64,000 nt of DNA, taken from positions 62,001 to 126,000 of the forward strand of contig NZ_BAABDD010000003.1 in assembly GCF_039539445.1 (NCBI RefSeq), in the 5' to 3' direction. This DNA is from Salinactinospora qingdaonensis (lineage in GTDB: Bacteria > Actinomycetota > Actinomycetes > Streptosporangiales > Streptosporangiaceae). The stretch's first letter is position 1. Every line of letters begins with the position of its first letter. Below, piece after piece: positions 8,112-17,262 of the stretch. A program made the translations under genes and the position numbers. The notes below the pieces were generated by a model. It had not been told where the DNA came from, searched no databases, and worked only from the letters and a program-made list of their open reading frames with translations.

Positions 8112-9083
8112 ATGAGCCATGTGCGCGTCACCGCAGAGCTTTCGCCCACTGAGGCGACAGCGGTTGCTGGGATCGCCGACGCCGCGCGGCAGCACGACGG
8201 TGTGGCTGCGCTCTCGGAGCAGACACTGCTGCGCGTCCGGCACGGTGCCCAGGGAAGCGAAGTCCACTTCCACCTGCTTTTCACCGGAGGGGAGGGGGAC
8301 GACGCGGAATTGAGCGGCTTCGGTTTCGTCGAACGCATGCCCGAGGAACCGGACTTCGCCGAACTCGTCGTCACCCCAGAACAACGCGGCGCGGGACACG
8401 GCACCCGGCTGCTGGCGTCGCTGGCCGGAGACGCTTCGGAGCGGGGACTGCGGGTGTGGGCCCACGGGCGGACACCGCAGGCGGTTGCCCTGGCACGCTC
8501 AGCCGGCTGGGAACAGGTACGCGGACTGTGGAAGATGCGGCTACGGCTGCGGAGCACCGAGGAGGCTTCCGCCCCGACCTTGCCCGAACCGCATCTGAGC
8601 AACGAGCTCGCTTCGCGCCTGCATATCCGTACATTCGAGGTCGGCGCCGATGAGGAGGAGTGGCTGGCGGTCAACGCCCGCGCGTTCGCCGACCATCCGG
8701 AGCAGGGCTCGCTCACGTTGGCGGATCTGCGCCAACGCGAGGAGGAGGACTGGTTCGACCCCGCGGGGTTCTTCGTGGCGGTGGAGCGCGAGAGCGGCCG
8801 GATCGCGGGGTTCCACTGGACGAAGGTGCACGCCGACGGCGCCGGGCTGACCGAGGGCGAACCGGTGGGCGAGGTCTACGTGGTCGGGGTCGCCCCCGAG
8901 TGGCGCGGCACCGGGCTAGGTCGGACACTCACCGTCACCGGTGTGCGCTACCTGGCCGAGCGCGGGTTGCCGTGGGTGCTGCTCTACGTCGACGAGGAGA
9001 ACCGGGCGGCGGTACGTCTCTACGAGTCGCTGGGGTTCACACTTTGGGACGCAGACGTCATGTACGCCATGCCCGACAAATAG
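8112..9083 (+). CDS. mshD: mycothiol synthase (acetyl-CoA:Cys-GlcN-Ins acetyltransferase)
   Basis: MshD performs the last step of mycothiol synthesis, acetylating the cysteine amine of Cys-GlcN-Ins. The 323-residue protein has two tandem GNAT domains. The N-terminal one contains ELVVTPEQRGAGHGTRLL. The C-terminal one has the intact acetyl-CoA loop VGVAPEWRGTGLGRTL and the family motifs FDPAGFFVAVE, GFHWTKVH and LYVDEENRAAVRLYESLGF. Length and architecture match the family. It is monocistronic by appearance, ending in a strong terminator. It shows the organism uses mycothiol as its main low-molecular-weight thiol. Confidence 0.95.
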   Translation: MSHVRVTAELSPTEATAVAGIADAARQHDGVAALSEQTLLRVRHGAQGSEVHFHLLFTGGEGDDAELSGFGFVERMPEEPDFAELVVTPEQRGAGHGTRLLASLAGDASERGLRVWAHGRTPQAVALARSAGWEQVRGLWKMRLRLRSTEEASAPTLPEPHLSNELASRLHIRTFEVGADEEEWLAVNARAFADHPEQGSLTLADLRQREEEDWFDPAGFFVAVERESGRIAGFHWTKVHADGAGLTEGEPVGEVYVVGVAPEWRGTGLGRTLTVTGVRYLAERGLPWVLLYVDEENRAAVRLYESLGFTLWDADVMYAMPDK

Positions 9084-9179
9084 GACAAAAAAGGATCATC
9101 AGGATACCACAAAGGGCGACCAACCGGTCATCGTAGCGTAACAAATTTACTTCCAAAACCGACAATTGGTAAATAAGGA

Positions 9180-9220
9180 ACGCGGTTCACGTGATAGTCA
9201 CCGTTGAGCCGCGTTTTTTT
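9180..9220 (+). terminator. strong intrinsic terminator after mshD
   Basis: The stem ACGCGGTTCA pairs with TGAGCCGCGT (one G-U pair) and is followed by a run of seven T. The loop contains the GTTCAC-type repeats described under the PHO-box candidate. Confidence 0.85.
9185..9206 (+). promoter_or_regulatory. possible PHO box (two 11-bp direct repeat units) upstream of pstS
   Basis: GTTCACGTGAT and AGTCACCGTTG are adjacent and in 11-bp phase. The Streptomyces PhoP-binding unit is GTTCACC plus four less conserved bases, so the units match at 6/7 and 5/7 core positions. The site lies inside the mshD terminator and about 165 nt before pstS. PhoP control of pstS is well established in related genera; this particular site is a tentative call. 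Confidence 0.35.
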
Positions 9221-9369
9221 CGTTGTATTGCGCTTTTCCGTTCATACTCCATTCACTCTCGCTGGTAGCTCTGGTCACCTGGCCTCCCTACCTTCTCATT
9301 TGGCGCGGTCCACTCGATTCGATGGATCCGCTCAAAGGTGACGAAGCCCAGAGGAAGGACACCGGGGCT

Positions 9370-10491
9370 GTGAAGCTCTCCAGGTATGGCACTTACGGCC
9401 GGTTCGCCGGCGCCGCACTCGCCGGCACTCTCGCGCTGACCGCGTGCGGTAGCGACCAGGCCGTTGACCCAGAGCAGAGCGGCGCCAGCGCTGCCGACAA
9501 CGCCAACTGCGTCGAGGGCGGCGGCACCCTGGCCGGCGCCGGCGCCAGCTCGCAGGAAAACGCTATGGCCGGGTGGCGCGCGGCTTACACCGAAGCCTGC
9601 CCCGACACCACGGTCAACTACGACTCGGTCGGCTCCGGTGCCGGCCGCTCGCAGTTCATCGAAGGAGCCACGGACTTCGCCGGCTCCGACGCGGCCCTGG
9701 ACGAGACCGAGACCGAGCAGGCCACTGAGCGCTGCGGTTCCGAGGTCGTCAACCTGCCGGCCTACATCAGCCCGATCGCCATCATCACCAACCTGGAGGG
9801 TGTCGACACGCTCAACCTCAAGCCTGAGGTGATTGCCGACATCTTCAACCAGGAGATCACCAACTGGAATGACGAGGCGATCGCGGCTGACAACCCCGAC
9901 GCCGACCTGCCCGACCAGAAGATCGTTCCGGTGAACCGCTCCGACGAGTCCGGCACCACCGAGAACTTCGTGGCCTACCTGTCGGCCGCCGCCGGCGACG
10001 CCTGGCCCCACGAGATCAGCGGTGACTGGCCCATCGAGCCGGTCGAGGCCGGTCAGGGCTCCTCCGGCGTCGTCCAGGCCGTCGAGGGCGGCGAGGGCAC
10101 CATCGGCTACGTGGACGCCTCCCACGTGGGCGACCTGGGCACCGTCGCGGTGGGCGTCGGTGAGGAGTTCGTCGAGTACAGCCCCGAGGCTGCCGCGGCG
10201 ATCGTGGACGCCTCCCCGGAGCGTGCGAGCAACACCGAGAACGACCACGCGGTGGACCTCGACTACACCACCGAGGAGAGCGACTCCTACCCGATCGTGC
10301 TGATCAGCTACCACATCGCCTGCATGGAGTACGAGGACCAGAAGACCGTCGACCTGGTCAAGAGCTTCCTGGGCTACGTCATCAGCGAGGAGGGCCAGCA
10401 GGTCTCCGCTGACGAGGCCGGCTCCGCGCCGATCTCCGACGAGACCCGGACCAACATCCAGGAAACGCTCGACGCGATCTCGGCTGCCTAA
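9370..10491 (+). CDS. pstS: phosphate ABC transporter, substrate-binding lipoprotein PstS
   Basis: PstS binds periplasmic/extracytoplasmic phosphate and hands it to the PstCA permease. The start is a GTG (VKLSRYG) giving 373 residues, with a lipoprotein signal ending in LTAC. Phosphate-contact segments are recognisable: GAGASSQENAMAGW, DSVGSGAGRSQFI and RSDESGTTENF. The frame is open further upstream, but that part lacks a signal-peptide pattern. The gene is followed by a strong hairpin before pstC, which would leave pstS mRNA in excess over the permease genes. Upstream lies a PHO-box-like repeat. Confidence 0.95.
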   Translation: MKLSRYGTYGRFAGAALAGTLALTACGSDQAVDPEQSGASAADNANCVEGGGTLAGAGASSQENAMAGWRAAYTEACPDTTVNYDSVGSGAGRSQFIEGATDFAGSDAALDETETEQATERCGSEVVNLPAYISPIAIITNLEGVDTLNLKPEVIADIFNQEITNWNDEAIAADNPDADLPDQKIVPVNRSDESGTTENFVAYLSAAAGDAWPHEISGDWPIEPVEAGQGSSGVVQAVEGGEGTIGYVDASHVGDLGTVAVGVGEEFVEYSPEAAAAIVDASPERASNTENDHAVDLDYTTEESDSYPIVLISYHIACMEYEDQKTVDLVKSFLGYVISEEGQQVSADEAGSAPISDETRTNIQETLDAISAA

Positions 10492-10517
10492 CAATTAGTA
10501 CGACCACAGTGTCGATG

Positions 10518-10556
10518 AGGGTAGGGCTCACACGCACCGGTGGGAGCCCTACCCTT
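10518..10556 (+). terminator. hairpin between pstS and pstC
   Basis: The arms AGGGTAGGGCTC and GAGCCCTACCCT form a perfect 12-bp stem 26 nt after the pstS stop. There is no T run, so it may act as a leaky terminator or a 3' stabiliser of pstS mRNA. The rest of the 400-nt gap up to pstC holds a further GC-rich inverted repeat (GGTGGGCGC / GCGCCCACC) and no gene that I can see. Confidence 0.65.
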
Positions 10557-10888
10557 AGCGGCGTTTGGTGGCCCGTCGTCGTCACGCCGATCGACGGGCC
10601 CGGTGGGCGCGGTGGCCGCCGCGCCCACCGGCAAGGACACCGCACGGATCGGGCCCGCTACTCGGCAGCGCCGCCCCCGTGGCACGCCCGATCCTTCATT
10701 CGCAACACGCCGGTCCCGCCATCGGCGGCCCGGAGCCGTCCCACGAACCACCCCGGGTACGCCCCAGTATGTACCAGGCCTAACGAGCATGGGCGGCTTT
10801 GCCGTAACCAGCATCGACGATTCGAGAACCCGAGTCGCGGTCTGTCGCATTTGGGGCGAATCGTGAACCATCTCGACCGGAGTTTCAC

Positions 10889-11854
10889 ATGACCGTCACA
10901 GAAGAGCCGCCTAAGGACGCGGAGGCTCCCCGAGCCAGGCGCCGGATAGGTGATGCCGTCTTCGCGAACGCCGCGCGGGGATCGGCATACCTGATCCTGG
11001 TCATCCTCGTCGGGGTCGCGGTGTTCCTTGTCATCCGATCCTGGGACGCGCTCGCCGCCAACACGGCGAACTTCCTGCTCAGCTCCGAGTGGAGCCCCAA
11101 TACGCGCGAAGACCCCGAGTTCGGTGTTTTGGCGCTGATATTCGGCACCGTGCTCGCCGCGGCGATCGCGCTGATCATCGCCACGCCCATCGCTATCGGC
11201 ATCGCCCTGTTCATCGTCTACTACGCACCACGCCACATCTCAGCGGTGCTGGGCTATCTGGTGGACCTGCTCGCGGCGATCCCCAGCGTCGTCTACGGCC
11301 TGTGGGGCATCGGGTGGCTAGTCCAGCAGCTCGGGCCGTTCTACGACTGGCTCGCCCGCTACTTCGGGTTCATCCCACTGTTCCAGGGGCCGGTCTCCAC
11401 GACCGGCCGGACCATGCTCACGGCGGGCATCGTGCTCGCGGTGATGATCCTGCCGATCATCACCGCCATGACCCGCGACGTATTCGCCCAGGTCCCCAAG
11501 CAGCACCGCGAGGCGGCGCAAGCACTGGGCGCCACTCGCTGGGAGATGATCCGCATGGCGGTGTTCCCCTTGGGGCGCCCCGGCATCATCGGTGGCGCCA
11601 TGCTCGGCATGGGCCGTGCGCTCGGCGAGACGATGGCCGTGGCCATGATCCTGTCGCCGTCGCTGGTCATGTCCTTCTTCCTGCTGCAAAGCGGCAACCA
11701 GACCATCGCCGCGCACATTGCGCTGGAGTACCCGGAGGCCACCGGCTACGGAGTGTCGGCGCTGATCGCCGCCGGCCTCGTGCTGTTCGCGATCACGCTG
11801 GTCGTCAACATGGGCGCGCGTTTCGTCGTTTCGCGTGGCAAGGAGTTCGCATAA
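10889..11854 (+). CDS. pstC: phosphate ABC transporter permease PstC
   Basis: PstC is one of the two membrane subunits of the high-affinity phosphate importer. The 321-residue protein has about six membrane segments, and the cytoplasmic EAA loop that contacts PstB is seen as REAAQALGATRWEMIRM followed by VFPLGRPGIIGG. The N terminus is cytoplasmic and basic. It ends one base before the pstA start codon, so translation is coupled. Confidence 0.95.
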   Translation: MTVTEEPPKDAEAPRARRRIGDAVFANAARGSAYLILVILVGVAVFLVIRSWDALAANTANFLLSSEWSPNTREDPEFGVLALIFGTVLAAAIALIIATPIAIGIALFIVYYAPRHISAVLGYLVDLLAAIPSVVYGLWGIGWLVQQLGPFYDWLARYFGFIPLFQGPVSTTGRTMLTAGIVLAVMILPIITAMTRDVFAQVPKQHREAAQALGATRWEMIRMAVFPLGRPGIIGGAMLGMGRALGETMAVAMILSPSLVMSFFLLQSGNQTIAAHIALEYPEATGYGVSALIAAGLVLFAITLVVNMGARFVVSRGKEFA

Positions 11855-12940
11855 ATGACCACAGTCACCAAAGACACCGCCGGGGCCGCCGGTGGCCCTC
11901 CGAGCAGTTCGCAGTTGCTTACCGGAACCCTGCCGAGCTACCTGGCGCCGGTCCTGCTGGTGGGGTTGGCCATCGTCGTGGCCGCAGCGCTCGCCCCGCT
12001 GGGGATGCTCAGCCTCCCCGTGTGGGCTGCAACCACCTTCGTCGTCTTCACAATCGCGATCACCGTGACGTCGGCGTTGGTAGAGAACCGGCGCCGGGCG
12101 ATGGACCGGTTTGTGACCTCCATCGTCTACGCTTGTTTCGTGCTGGCCATGGTGCCGCTGGTGGCCCTGTTGGGGACGGTGGTAGTCGAAGGCATCGGCC
12201 GGTTCGACGGCTACTTTCTGAGCGTGTCGATGCAAGGCGTGCTGCCCACCATGGACGCCGGCGGCGTCTACCACGCGATCGTGGGCACGCTCGCCATCAC
12301 TGTGTTTGCCGCGCTGATATCGATCCCTATCGGGTTGATGACAGCGATCTACCTTGTGGAGTACGGCCGGGGCCGCATCAAGGCGGTTATCGTGTTCTTC
12401 AACGATGTCATGACCGGTATCCCCTCCATCGTGGCCGGCCTGTTCGTGGTCGCGCTGTGGCTCGTGGTGTTCGGCCCCGGGGAGACCAACGGTGCCGCCG
12501 GCGCGATCGCGCTGTCGGTGCTGATGATTCCGGTCGTGGTCCGTTCGTGTGAGGAGATGCTGCGGCTGGTGCCCAACGAACTCCGTGAGGCGTCCTATGC
12601 ACTGGGCGTGCCGAAGTGGCTGACGATCGTGAAGGTCGTGCTGCCCACGGCCATCGCGGGTATCACCACCGGCATCATCATCGCTATCGCCCGCGTCATC
12701 GGGGAGACCGCTCCGCTGATCCTCACCGCCGGATCGTCGGCGGTGGCCATCAATTGGAACCTGTTCAACGGACAGATGATGAGCCTTCCGGTGTTCATCT
12801 ACTCCCAGGTCCGCATGGGCGGTGCGGTCAACTACGAGCGCGCGTGGGCAGCGGCGCTCACGCTGATCCTAGTCGTCATGCTGCTGTTCCTGACCGCCCG
12901 CATGATCTCGCGGTTCTTCGCGCCGTCGACGAGGCGCTGA
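11855..12940 (+). CDS. pstA: phosphate ABC transporter permease PstA
   Basis: This is the second membrane subunit of the phosphate importer, 361 residues. Compared with enterobacterial PstA it has extra N-terminal hydrophobic segments (around residues 28-70) before the conserved permease domain, as is common in actinomycetes. The EAA loop is REASYALGVPKWLTIVKV followed by VLPTAIAGITTG. The ATG directly follows the pstC stop (TAAATG). pstB follows after 52 nt. Confidence 0.95.
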   Translation: MTTVTKDTAGAAGGPPSSSQLLTGTLPSYLAPVLLVGLAIVVAAALAPLGMLSLPVWAATTFVVFTIAITVTSALVENRRRAMDRFVTSIVYACFVLAMVPLVALLGTVVVEGIGRFDGYFLSVSMQGVLPTMDAGGVYHAIVGTLAITVFAALISIPIGLMTAIYLVEYGRGRIKAVIVFFNDVMTGIPSIVAGLFVVALWLVVFGPGETNGAAGAIALSVLMIPVVVRSCEEMLRLVPNELREASYALGVPKWLTIVKVVLPTAIAGITTGIIIAIARVIGETAPLILTAGSSAVAINWNLFNGQMMSLPVFIYSQVRMGGAVNYERAWAAALTLILVVMLLFLTARMISRFFAPSTRR

Positions 12941-12992
12941 CCGCCCGACGCCGACATCACCAGCTTCCTAGCTCGAACTTTGAGGAACCACA

Positions 12993-13772
12993 GTGGCCAA
13001 GCGCATTGATGTCTCCGGACTCCACGTGTACTACGGCGATTTTCTCGCCGTCGAGGACGTGTCGATGACCGTCGAACCGCGGTCGGTGACCGCCTTCATC
13101 GGCTCGTCGGGCTGCGGCAAGTCGACCTTCCTGCGCACCCTCAACCGACTGCACGAGGTTGCCCCCGGCGCGCGCGTCGAGGGCAAGGTCATGCTTGACG
13201 ACCTCGACATCTACCAAAGCGATGTCGATCCGGTGGCGGTGCGCCGCGAGATCGGCATGGTCTTCCAGCAGCCCAACCCCTTCCCGACGATGTCGATCTA
13301 CGACAATGTCATCGCCGGTTCCAAGCTGAACAACAAGCGCATGCGCAAAAGCGAAGCCGACGACATCGTCGAGCGCGCGCTGCGCGGGGCGAACCTGTGG
13401 GAAGAGGTCAAGGAACGTCTCAACAAGCCGGGGTCGAGCCTGTCGGGTGGGCAGCAGCAGCGGCTGTGCATCGCCCGCGCGATCGCGGTCGAGCCGGCGG
13501 TGCTGCTTATGGACGAGCCGTGCTCGGCGCTGGACCCTATCTCCACGCTGGCGATCGAGGACCTCATCGCCCAGTTGAAGGAGAACTACACCATCGTGAT
13601 CGTGACCCACAACATGCAGCAGGCCGCGCGGGTGAGCGACACGACGGCATTCTTCAACGTCGCCGGTACCGGCGAGCCAGGGCGGCTGATCGAGGTGGGT
13701 GAGACCAACAAGATCTTCACCAAGCCCGAACAAGCCGAGACCGAGCGCTACATCACCGGCAGGTTCGGCTAG
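12993..13772 (+). CDS. pstB: phosphate ABC transporter ATP-binding protein PstB
   Basis: PstB is the cytoplasmic ATPase driving phosphate import. In its 259 residues the Walker A motif GSSGCGKST, the Q-loop FQQPNPFP, the signature LSGGQQQRL, Walker B VLLMDEPCSALD and the H-switch VTHNM are all intact. It starts at GTG with GAGGAACCACA upstream. It is the last gene of the pst operon. No phoU follows in the operon; a DUF47 PhoU-like gene is encoded instead with the convergent PiT permease. Confidence 0.97.
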   Translation: MAKRIDVSGLHVYYGDFLAVEDVSMTVEPRSVTAFIGSSGCGKSTFLRTLNRLHEVAPGARVEGKVMLDDLDIYQSDVDPVAVRREIGMVFQQPNPFPTMSIYDNVIAGSKLNNKRMRKSEADDIVERALRGANLWEEVKERLNKPGSSLSGGQQQRLCIARAIAVEPAVLLMDEPCSALDPISTLAIEDLIAQLKENYTIVIVTHNMQQAARVSDTTAFFNVAGTGEPGRLIEVGETNKIFTKPEQAETERYITGRFG

Positions 13773-13958
13773 CCCCGACTGTTGCTCCCGGCTCCTTTTG
13801 ACGACGGGGCAGGGAAGGGCGGCGGGAGACCGAGAGGAGGCGCTCTGACCGCTCCCGCCGCCGAGAACCTCTACCGCGGGCAACGACGGGCAGGGCCGCC
13901 CCGGGGGTGCGGTGGGGTGTGGCTTCGGTCTGCGGAGAGTGTGCGGGGTTTCCCCTCG

Positions 13959-13985
13959 CTCGTGCCTCGATCGCTGCGCGATCTC
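13959..13985 (-). repeat. dispersed repeat core, copy 1 (inverted)
   Basis: The 27-bp core begins GAGATCGCGCAGCGATC on the minus strand and ends GAGGCACGAG. It contains a GATCGC-GCA-GCGATC hairpin. It is an exact reverse complement of copy 2, 283 bp away. Confidence 0.85.
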
Positions 13986-14268
13986 AGCAGCCCAGGGCGG
14001 GCTGTGCCTGAGGGAGAACGGGGACTACGACGGGGGGCTTGGGGCCGGCGTGGAGCCACCACCGCGACCGGACAGACGGGAGCGGGACCGATACCGCAAC
14101 AGGGCAAACGGGAACGGGACCAACACCGTGACGGGGTCGACGGGGGCGGGGTGGCTCGGCGGCTTCCGGCGTGTTCTCAGCCACCGCCCCACCGGCATAT
14201 CCCCCGCACCAGCGGCCCCGGCACAACAGCGCTGTGTCAAAGACACAGCGCCCCCTTTCAAGGCTGCC

Positions 14269-14295
14269 GAGATCGCGCAGCGATCGAGGCACGAG
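14269..14295 (+). repeat. dispersed repeat core, copy 2
   Basis: This copy is identical over all 27 bp to copy 1 but in the opposite orientation. The sequence that follows (CCAACGGAGAACAC) resembles the downstream part of the two longer copies near 27.2 and 45.3 kb. Confidence 0.85.
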
Positions 14296-14438
14296 CCAAC
14301 GGAGAACACTCCCGCCCCAGGCACCCACCAACCCACCCCCAACGTGACAAACCCACAGACCCCCCTTCCACCGGGACACAGGACGCTCGACCGCCTCACT
14401 ACGGCTGAAGCGGGGAGGGCTGTGCCGCTAGAAGCCGC

Positions 14439-15437
14439 TCACAGCAGCGGCCACAGCATCCAGTATGAGATGGCGGCCACCATGGCGGCTCCGGGCAGTG
14501 TGAACAGCCACACCACGACGATGTTGCCGGCCATGCCCCACCTGACCGCACGCAGCCGCTCCGCCGCGCCGACACCGACGATGGCCGAGGTGACGGTGTG
14601 GGTACTCGACATCGGTACGTTCCATATGAACGACGTGGCGTAGGTGATCGCGGCGACGGTGGCCTCCGCGGCGAAGCCACGTGACGGGCCCATCTGGATG
14701 ACCCTGCGACCGAGCGTGCGCATGATGCGCCAGCCGCCCGAGGCGGTCCCCAGCGACATGGCGATGGCCGCCAGGATCACCGCCCACGTGGGAACGTCGT
14801 AGTTGTCCTGGCTGCCCGTGGCGATGAGCGCCAACACGATGACGCCCATCGTCTTCTGCGCGTCCTGCAAGCCGTTGCCCAGGGCCATCGCGGATGCGGA
14901 GACGCATTGGGCGACCTTGAACTTGCGGCTGAGCACCTGGGGACCGCGGTTGCGAAACGCCCACAGCATTGACAACATCAGCAGGAATCCCAGGACATAG
15001 CCCACAACCGGCGCGAGCAGCATCGGCAGCGCGAAGGTGCGGGCGACCCCGGGCCAATCCACGGTCGTGGCCGAGGCCAAGGCGGCCCCCAGCATTCCCC
15101 CCACCAGGGCGTGTGAGGCGGAGGAGGGCATGCCCTTGTACCAGGTGAGCACGTTCCAGGCCACGGCGCCGACGAGCGCGGCGGCGAGCACGGCCAGTCC
15201 CTGGTTGCCCTGGGGTGCGCTGATGATGTGGCGGCCGATGGTGCGGGCCACCCCCTCTCCGAGGAAGGCGCCGATGACGTTCATGCTGGCGGCCATGACC
15301 ACAGCCACGCGGGGCGTGAGCGCGCGGGTCGAGATTGCGGTAGCGATGGAGGTGGGAGCGTCGTGGAACCCGTTGGTGTAGGCGAACGCCAGTGCGAGTA
15401 CAACGACAACGACGAGAAATGAAGTATCGGGAGACAC
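14439..15437 (-). CDS. pitA: inorganic phosphate transporter, PiT family
   Basis: PiT carriers import metal-phosphate complexes with protons at low affinity. The product is 332 residues with about ten hydrophobic segments. The family signature appears twice in its usual places: near the N terminus as AYTNGFHDAPTSIATAISTR, and in the second half as SAMALGNGLQDAQKTMGV. It starts at GTG seven bases after the upstream DUF47 gene, forming a two-gene operon. The DUF47-PiT pair is a standard arrangement in which the DUF47 protein is thought to regulate the carrier. Confidence 0.93.
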   Translation of the reverse strand: MSPDTSFLVVVVVLALAFAYTNGFHDAPTSIATAISTRALTPRVAVVMAASMNVIGAFLGEGVARTIGRHIISAPQGNQGLAVLAAALVGAVAWNVLTWYKGMPSSASHALVGGMLGAALASATTVDWPGVARTFALPMLLAPVVGYVLGFLLMLSMLWAFRNRGPQVLSRKFKVAQCVSASAMALGNGLQDAQKTMGVIVLALIATGSQDNYDVPTWAVILAAIAMSLGTASGGWRIMRTLGRRVIQMGPSRGFAAEATVAAITYATSFIWNVPMSSTHTVTSAIVGVGAAERLRAVRWGMAGNIVVVWLFTLPGAAMVAAISYWMLWPLL

Positions 15438-15444
15438 TGAAGTT

Positions 15445-16068
15445 TCAGGATTCCTTGACCGCGATGCTCTCCACGGTGTTGGCTACGCTCTCGAAGGCGT
15501 CAGCCGCCTTCTCCAGCTCCTCGATGACGTCTTTGAGTTTCATCACGGTCAGCGCCTCGTAGGCGCCACTGAAGAGGTGTGCCAGCAGCCGGCGGTAGAT
15601 TTGGTCGGCCCGGTTCTCCAGTTGGTTGATCTCAATCCAGTAGCTGGTCAGGTCCTTGAGCGAGCGCAAGCGAGGCATAGCCTCAGCGGTGAGTTCGGCG
15701 GCGCGCTCCAGCACCTCAACCTGGTCGATGATGCCTTTGGGGAGGCGATCGATCTCGTAGAGCCCGATGAGGTCGACGGCGGCGTCCATAGCGTCCATCA
15801 CGTCGTCGAGACAGGAGGCCAGTCTGTAGATGTCGTCGCGGTCGAAGGGAGTAACGAAGCTTTCGTTCAGGCGGCGCAGGATCGCGTGCGTACGCTCATC
15901 CCCGGCGTGCTCGCATGCGCGCATCTTCTCGGTGATGGCGTCGCGGTCAGCGCCGTCACTGATCAGTTCCACCAGCAGCCGGGCCGCTATGACCAGGTTG
16001 TTAGCCGAGTCAGCGAACATTTCGTAGTAGCTGTCGTCGCGCGGAGTCAGGCGCAGGCGCACATCCAT
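15445..16068 (-). CDS. DUF47 (PhoU-like) phosphate transport accessory protein
   Basis: This 207-residue all-helical protein contains the DUF47 pattern: MRLRLTPRDDSYYEMF-like start, CEHAGDERTHAILRRLN, FVTPFDRDDIYRLASCLDDVMD and the C-terminal QLENRADQIYRRLLAHLF. The DUF47 family is related to PhoU and pairs with PiT permeases. The acidic residues of the ExxxDxxxH-type helices would bind metal clusters. It is the first gene of the pit operon. The 620 nt upstream is its probable leader and promoter region. Confidence 0.93.
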   Translation of the reverse strand: MDVRLRLTPRDDSYYEMFADSANNLVIAARLLVELISDGADRDAITEKMRACEHAGDERTHAILRRLNESFVTPFDRDDIYRLASCLDDVMDAMDAAVDLIGLYEIDRLPKGIIDQVEVLERAAELTAEAMPRLRSLKDLTSYWIEINQLENRADQIYRRLLAHLFSGAYEALTVMKLKDVIEELEKAADAFESVANTVESIAVKES

Positions 16069-16692
16069 CTCCCGAAGTGCGGTAGTCGTCCATGCAGGAT
16101 GTTAGGGGCACCAATCGGGCATAACGGTCACCGTCCGACTGATGGGCACAGCCGGACGTCCTCCCCCGCCCCAAGCGCGGGGGATCGTTGCCTATTCACT
16201 TCTTGTTGCTCGGCCCGCCCAAAGCCGGAGGCAGGGGTAGGAGGGGCACACAGTCGGTCAGTCGCGGCCACACACGGGGGGCACACCGCTAGGCGCCACG
16301 TTCAGCCGCAGGTCACCTCACCTACGAGGAGACGAACGCGACACGAAGGCCAGTAGAACACATGGCCCGTCGCGGCCCCTACCCCGTTCATCATGCATCA
16401 CCACCGATGTGACACACCGCATTCACCGATCATTTAACGCACGTTCTTGTCATTGCCAGTTTTAGCTGATTCAGATTCCAGAGCAAGCGAATCCGGAGGA
16501 AACGAGACGCTTCCGGTATCTCCGCTCGCAAGGCCACCTTGGTCGACCGAGCCGCCACAGACCCGCCTCGTTTCCCGATCGTGACCGAAATCGCGTTAAA
16601 TGCGACCTCACCACAGCACTACATTTTGTTACGGTTCAAACACAAAAAGCTTCTCGGATGTCCGAATCAGATGACGCTCTAGGCTGAGAGGC
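16069..16692. other. 624-bp divergent intergenic region
   Basis: The region separates the divergently transcribed DUF47-pit operon and the SCP-like gene. I see no credible gene. It contains a GC-rich hairpin (TCCCCCGC/GCGGGGGA, about 16162-16184) and a relatively AT-rich stretch from about 16380 to 16680 that should hold both promoters. Confidence 0.5.
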
Positions 16693-17172
16693 GTGGCAGC
16701 CAAATCCACCGCGGCGCAGCGTCGCCACGCGACCCTGCGCGCTGCACTCGACGAGCAGCGAGCGGCCTTGGACGAACCGCCCTACAGCGGCGTGGATCGG
16801 CCCTCGCCGGTCCTGACCGCGTGTGCCGGCGCGGTCCTGCGCGCTTACGAGCAAGGCCGGCAGCCGACCAAGGCCGCACTACGGGCGGCGGTACGCGGCA
16901 CCCTGGCCGAGCTCGCCGAGCGGGCTCCCGGTCACGCCCTCGAAGTCCGCGTGCCGCCCGTGGGCGCCGTGCAGTGCATGGCCGGGCCGCGGCACACGCG
17001 CGGCACCCCGCCAGGGGTGGTGGAGACCACCCCGCGCATGTGGTTGGCGCTCGCTCTAGGCGAACGCTCGTGGGAGGCAGCCGTGGCCGATCACGACGTG
17101 AACGCCAGTGGTGTCCGGGCCGATCTGGGCGCACTGCTTCCGTTATGGCAGCCGGTCCACGACGCGACGTGA
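16693..17172 (+). CDS. SCP-2-like (sterol carrier family) protein
   Basis: The 159-residue cytosolic protein resembles the actinobacterial sterol carrier family proteins encoded immediately upstream of purF. The signature-like segment is GVVETTPRMWLALALGERSW, and the C terminus is SGVRADLGALLPLW. An N-terminal helical region carries RAYEQGRQPTKAALRAAVRG. No ligand or enzymatic role is known for this group. It starts at GTG and precedes purF by 90 nt in the same direction. Confidence 0.75.
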   Translation: MAAKSTAAQRRHATLRAALDEQRAALDEPPYSGVDRPSPVLTACAGAVLRAYEQGRQPTKAALRAAVRGTLAELAERAPGHALEVRVPPVGAVQCMAGPRHTRGTPPGVVETTPRMWLALALGERSWEAAVADHDVNASGVRADLGALLPLWQPVHDAT

Positions 17173-17262
17173 GCAGGTGGCCTGCGGGGTGAAGGCGGGT
17201 GAGAGCCGCTGTGAGCTCCCCGGTTACCCCGGAGTTGGTGGAGTGCCATTAAGCTGAGGGGC

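Larger units (their letters stand above)
13773..14438. other. 666-bp convergent intergenic region with repeat-family copies
   Basis: The region between the convergent pstB and pitA genes holds no credible gene. Frames reading through it have no ribosome site or family resemblance. It contains two inverted copies of the dispersed 27-bp repeat core and several GC-rich inverted repeats, including CGCTGTGTC/GACACAGCG near 14230-14250. Confidence 0.6.
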
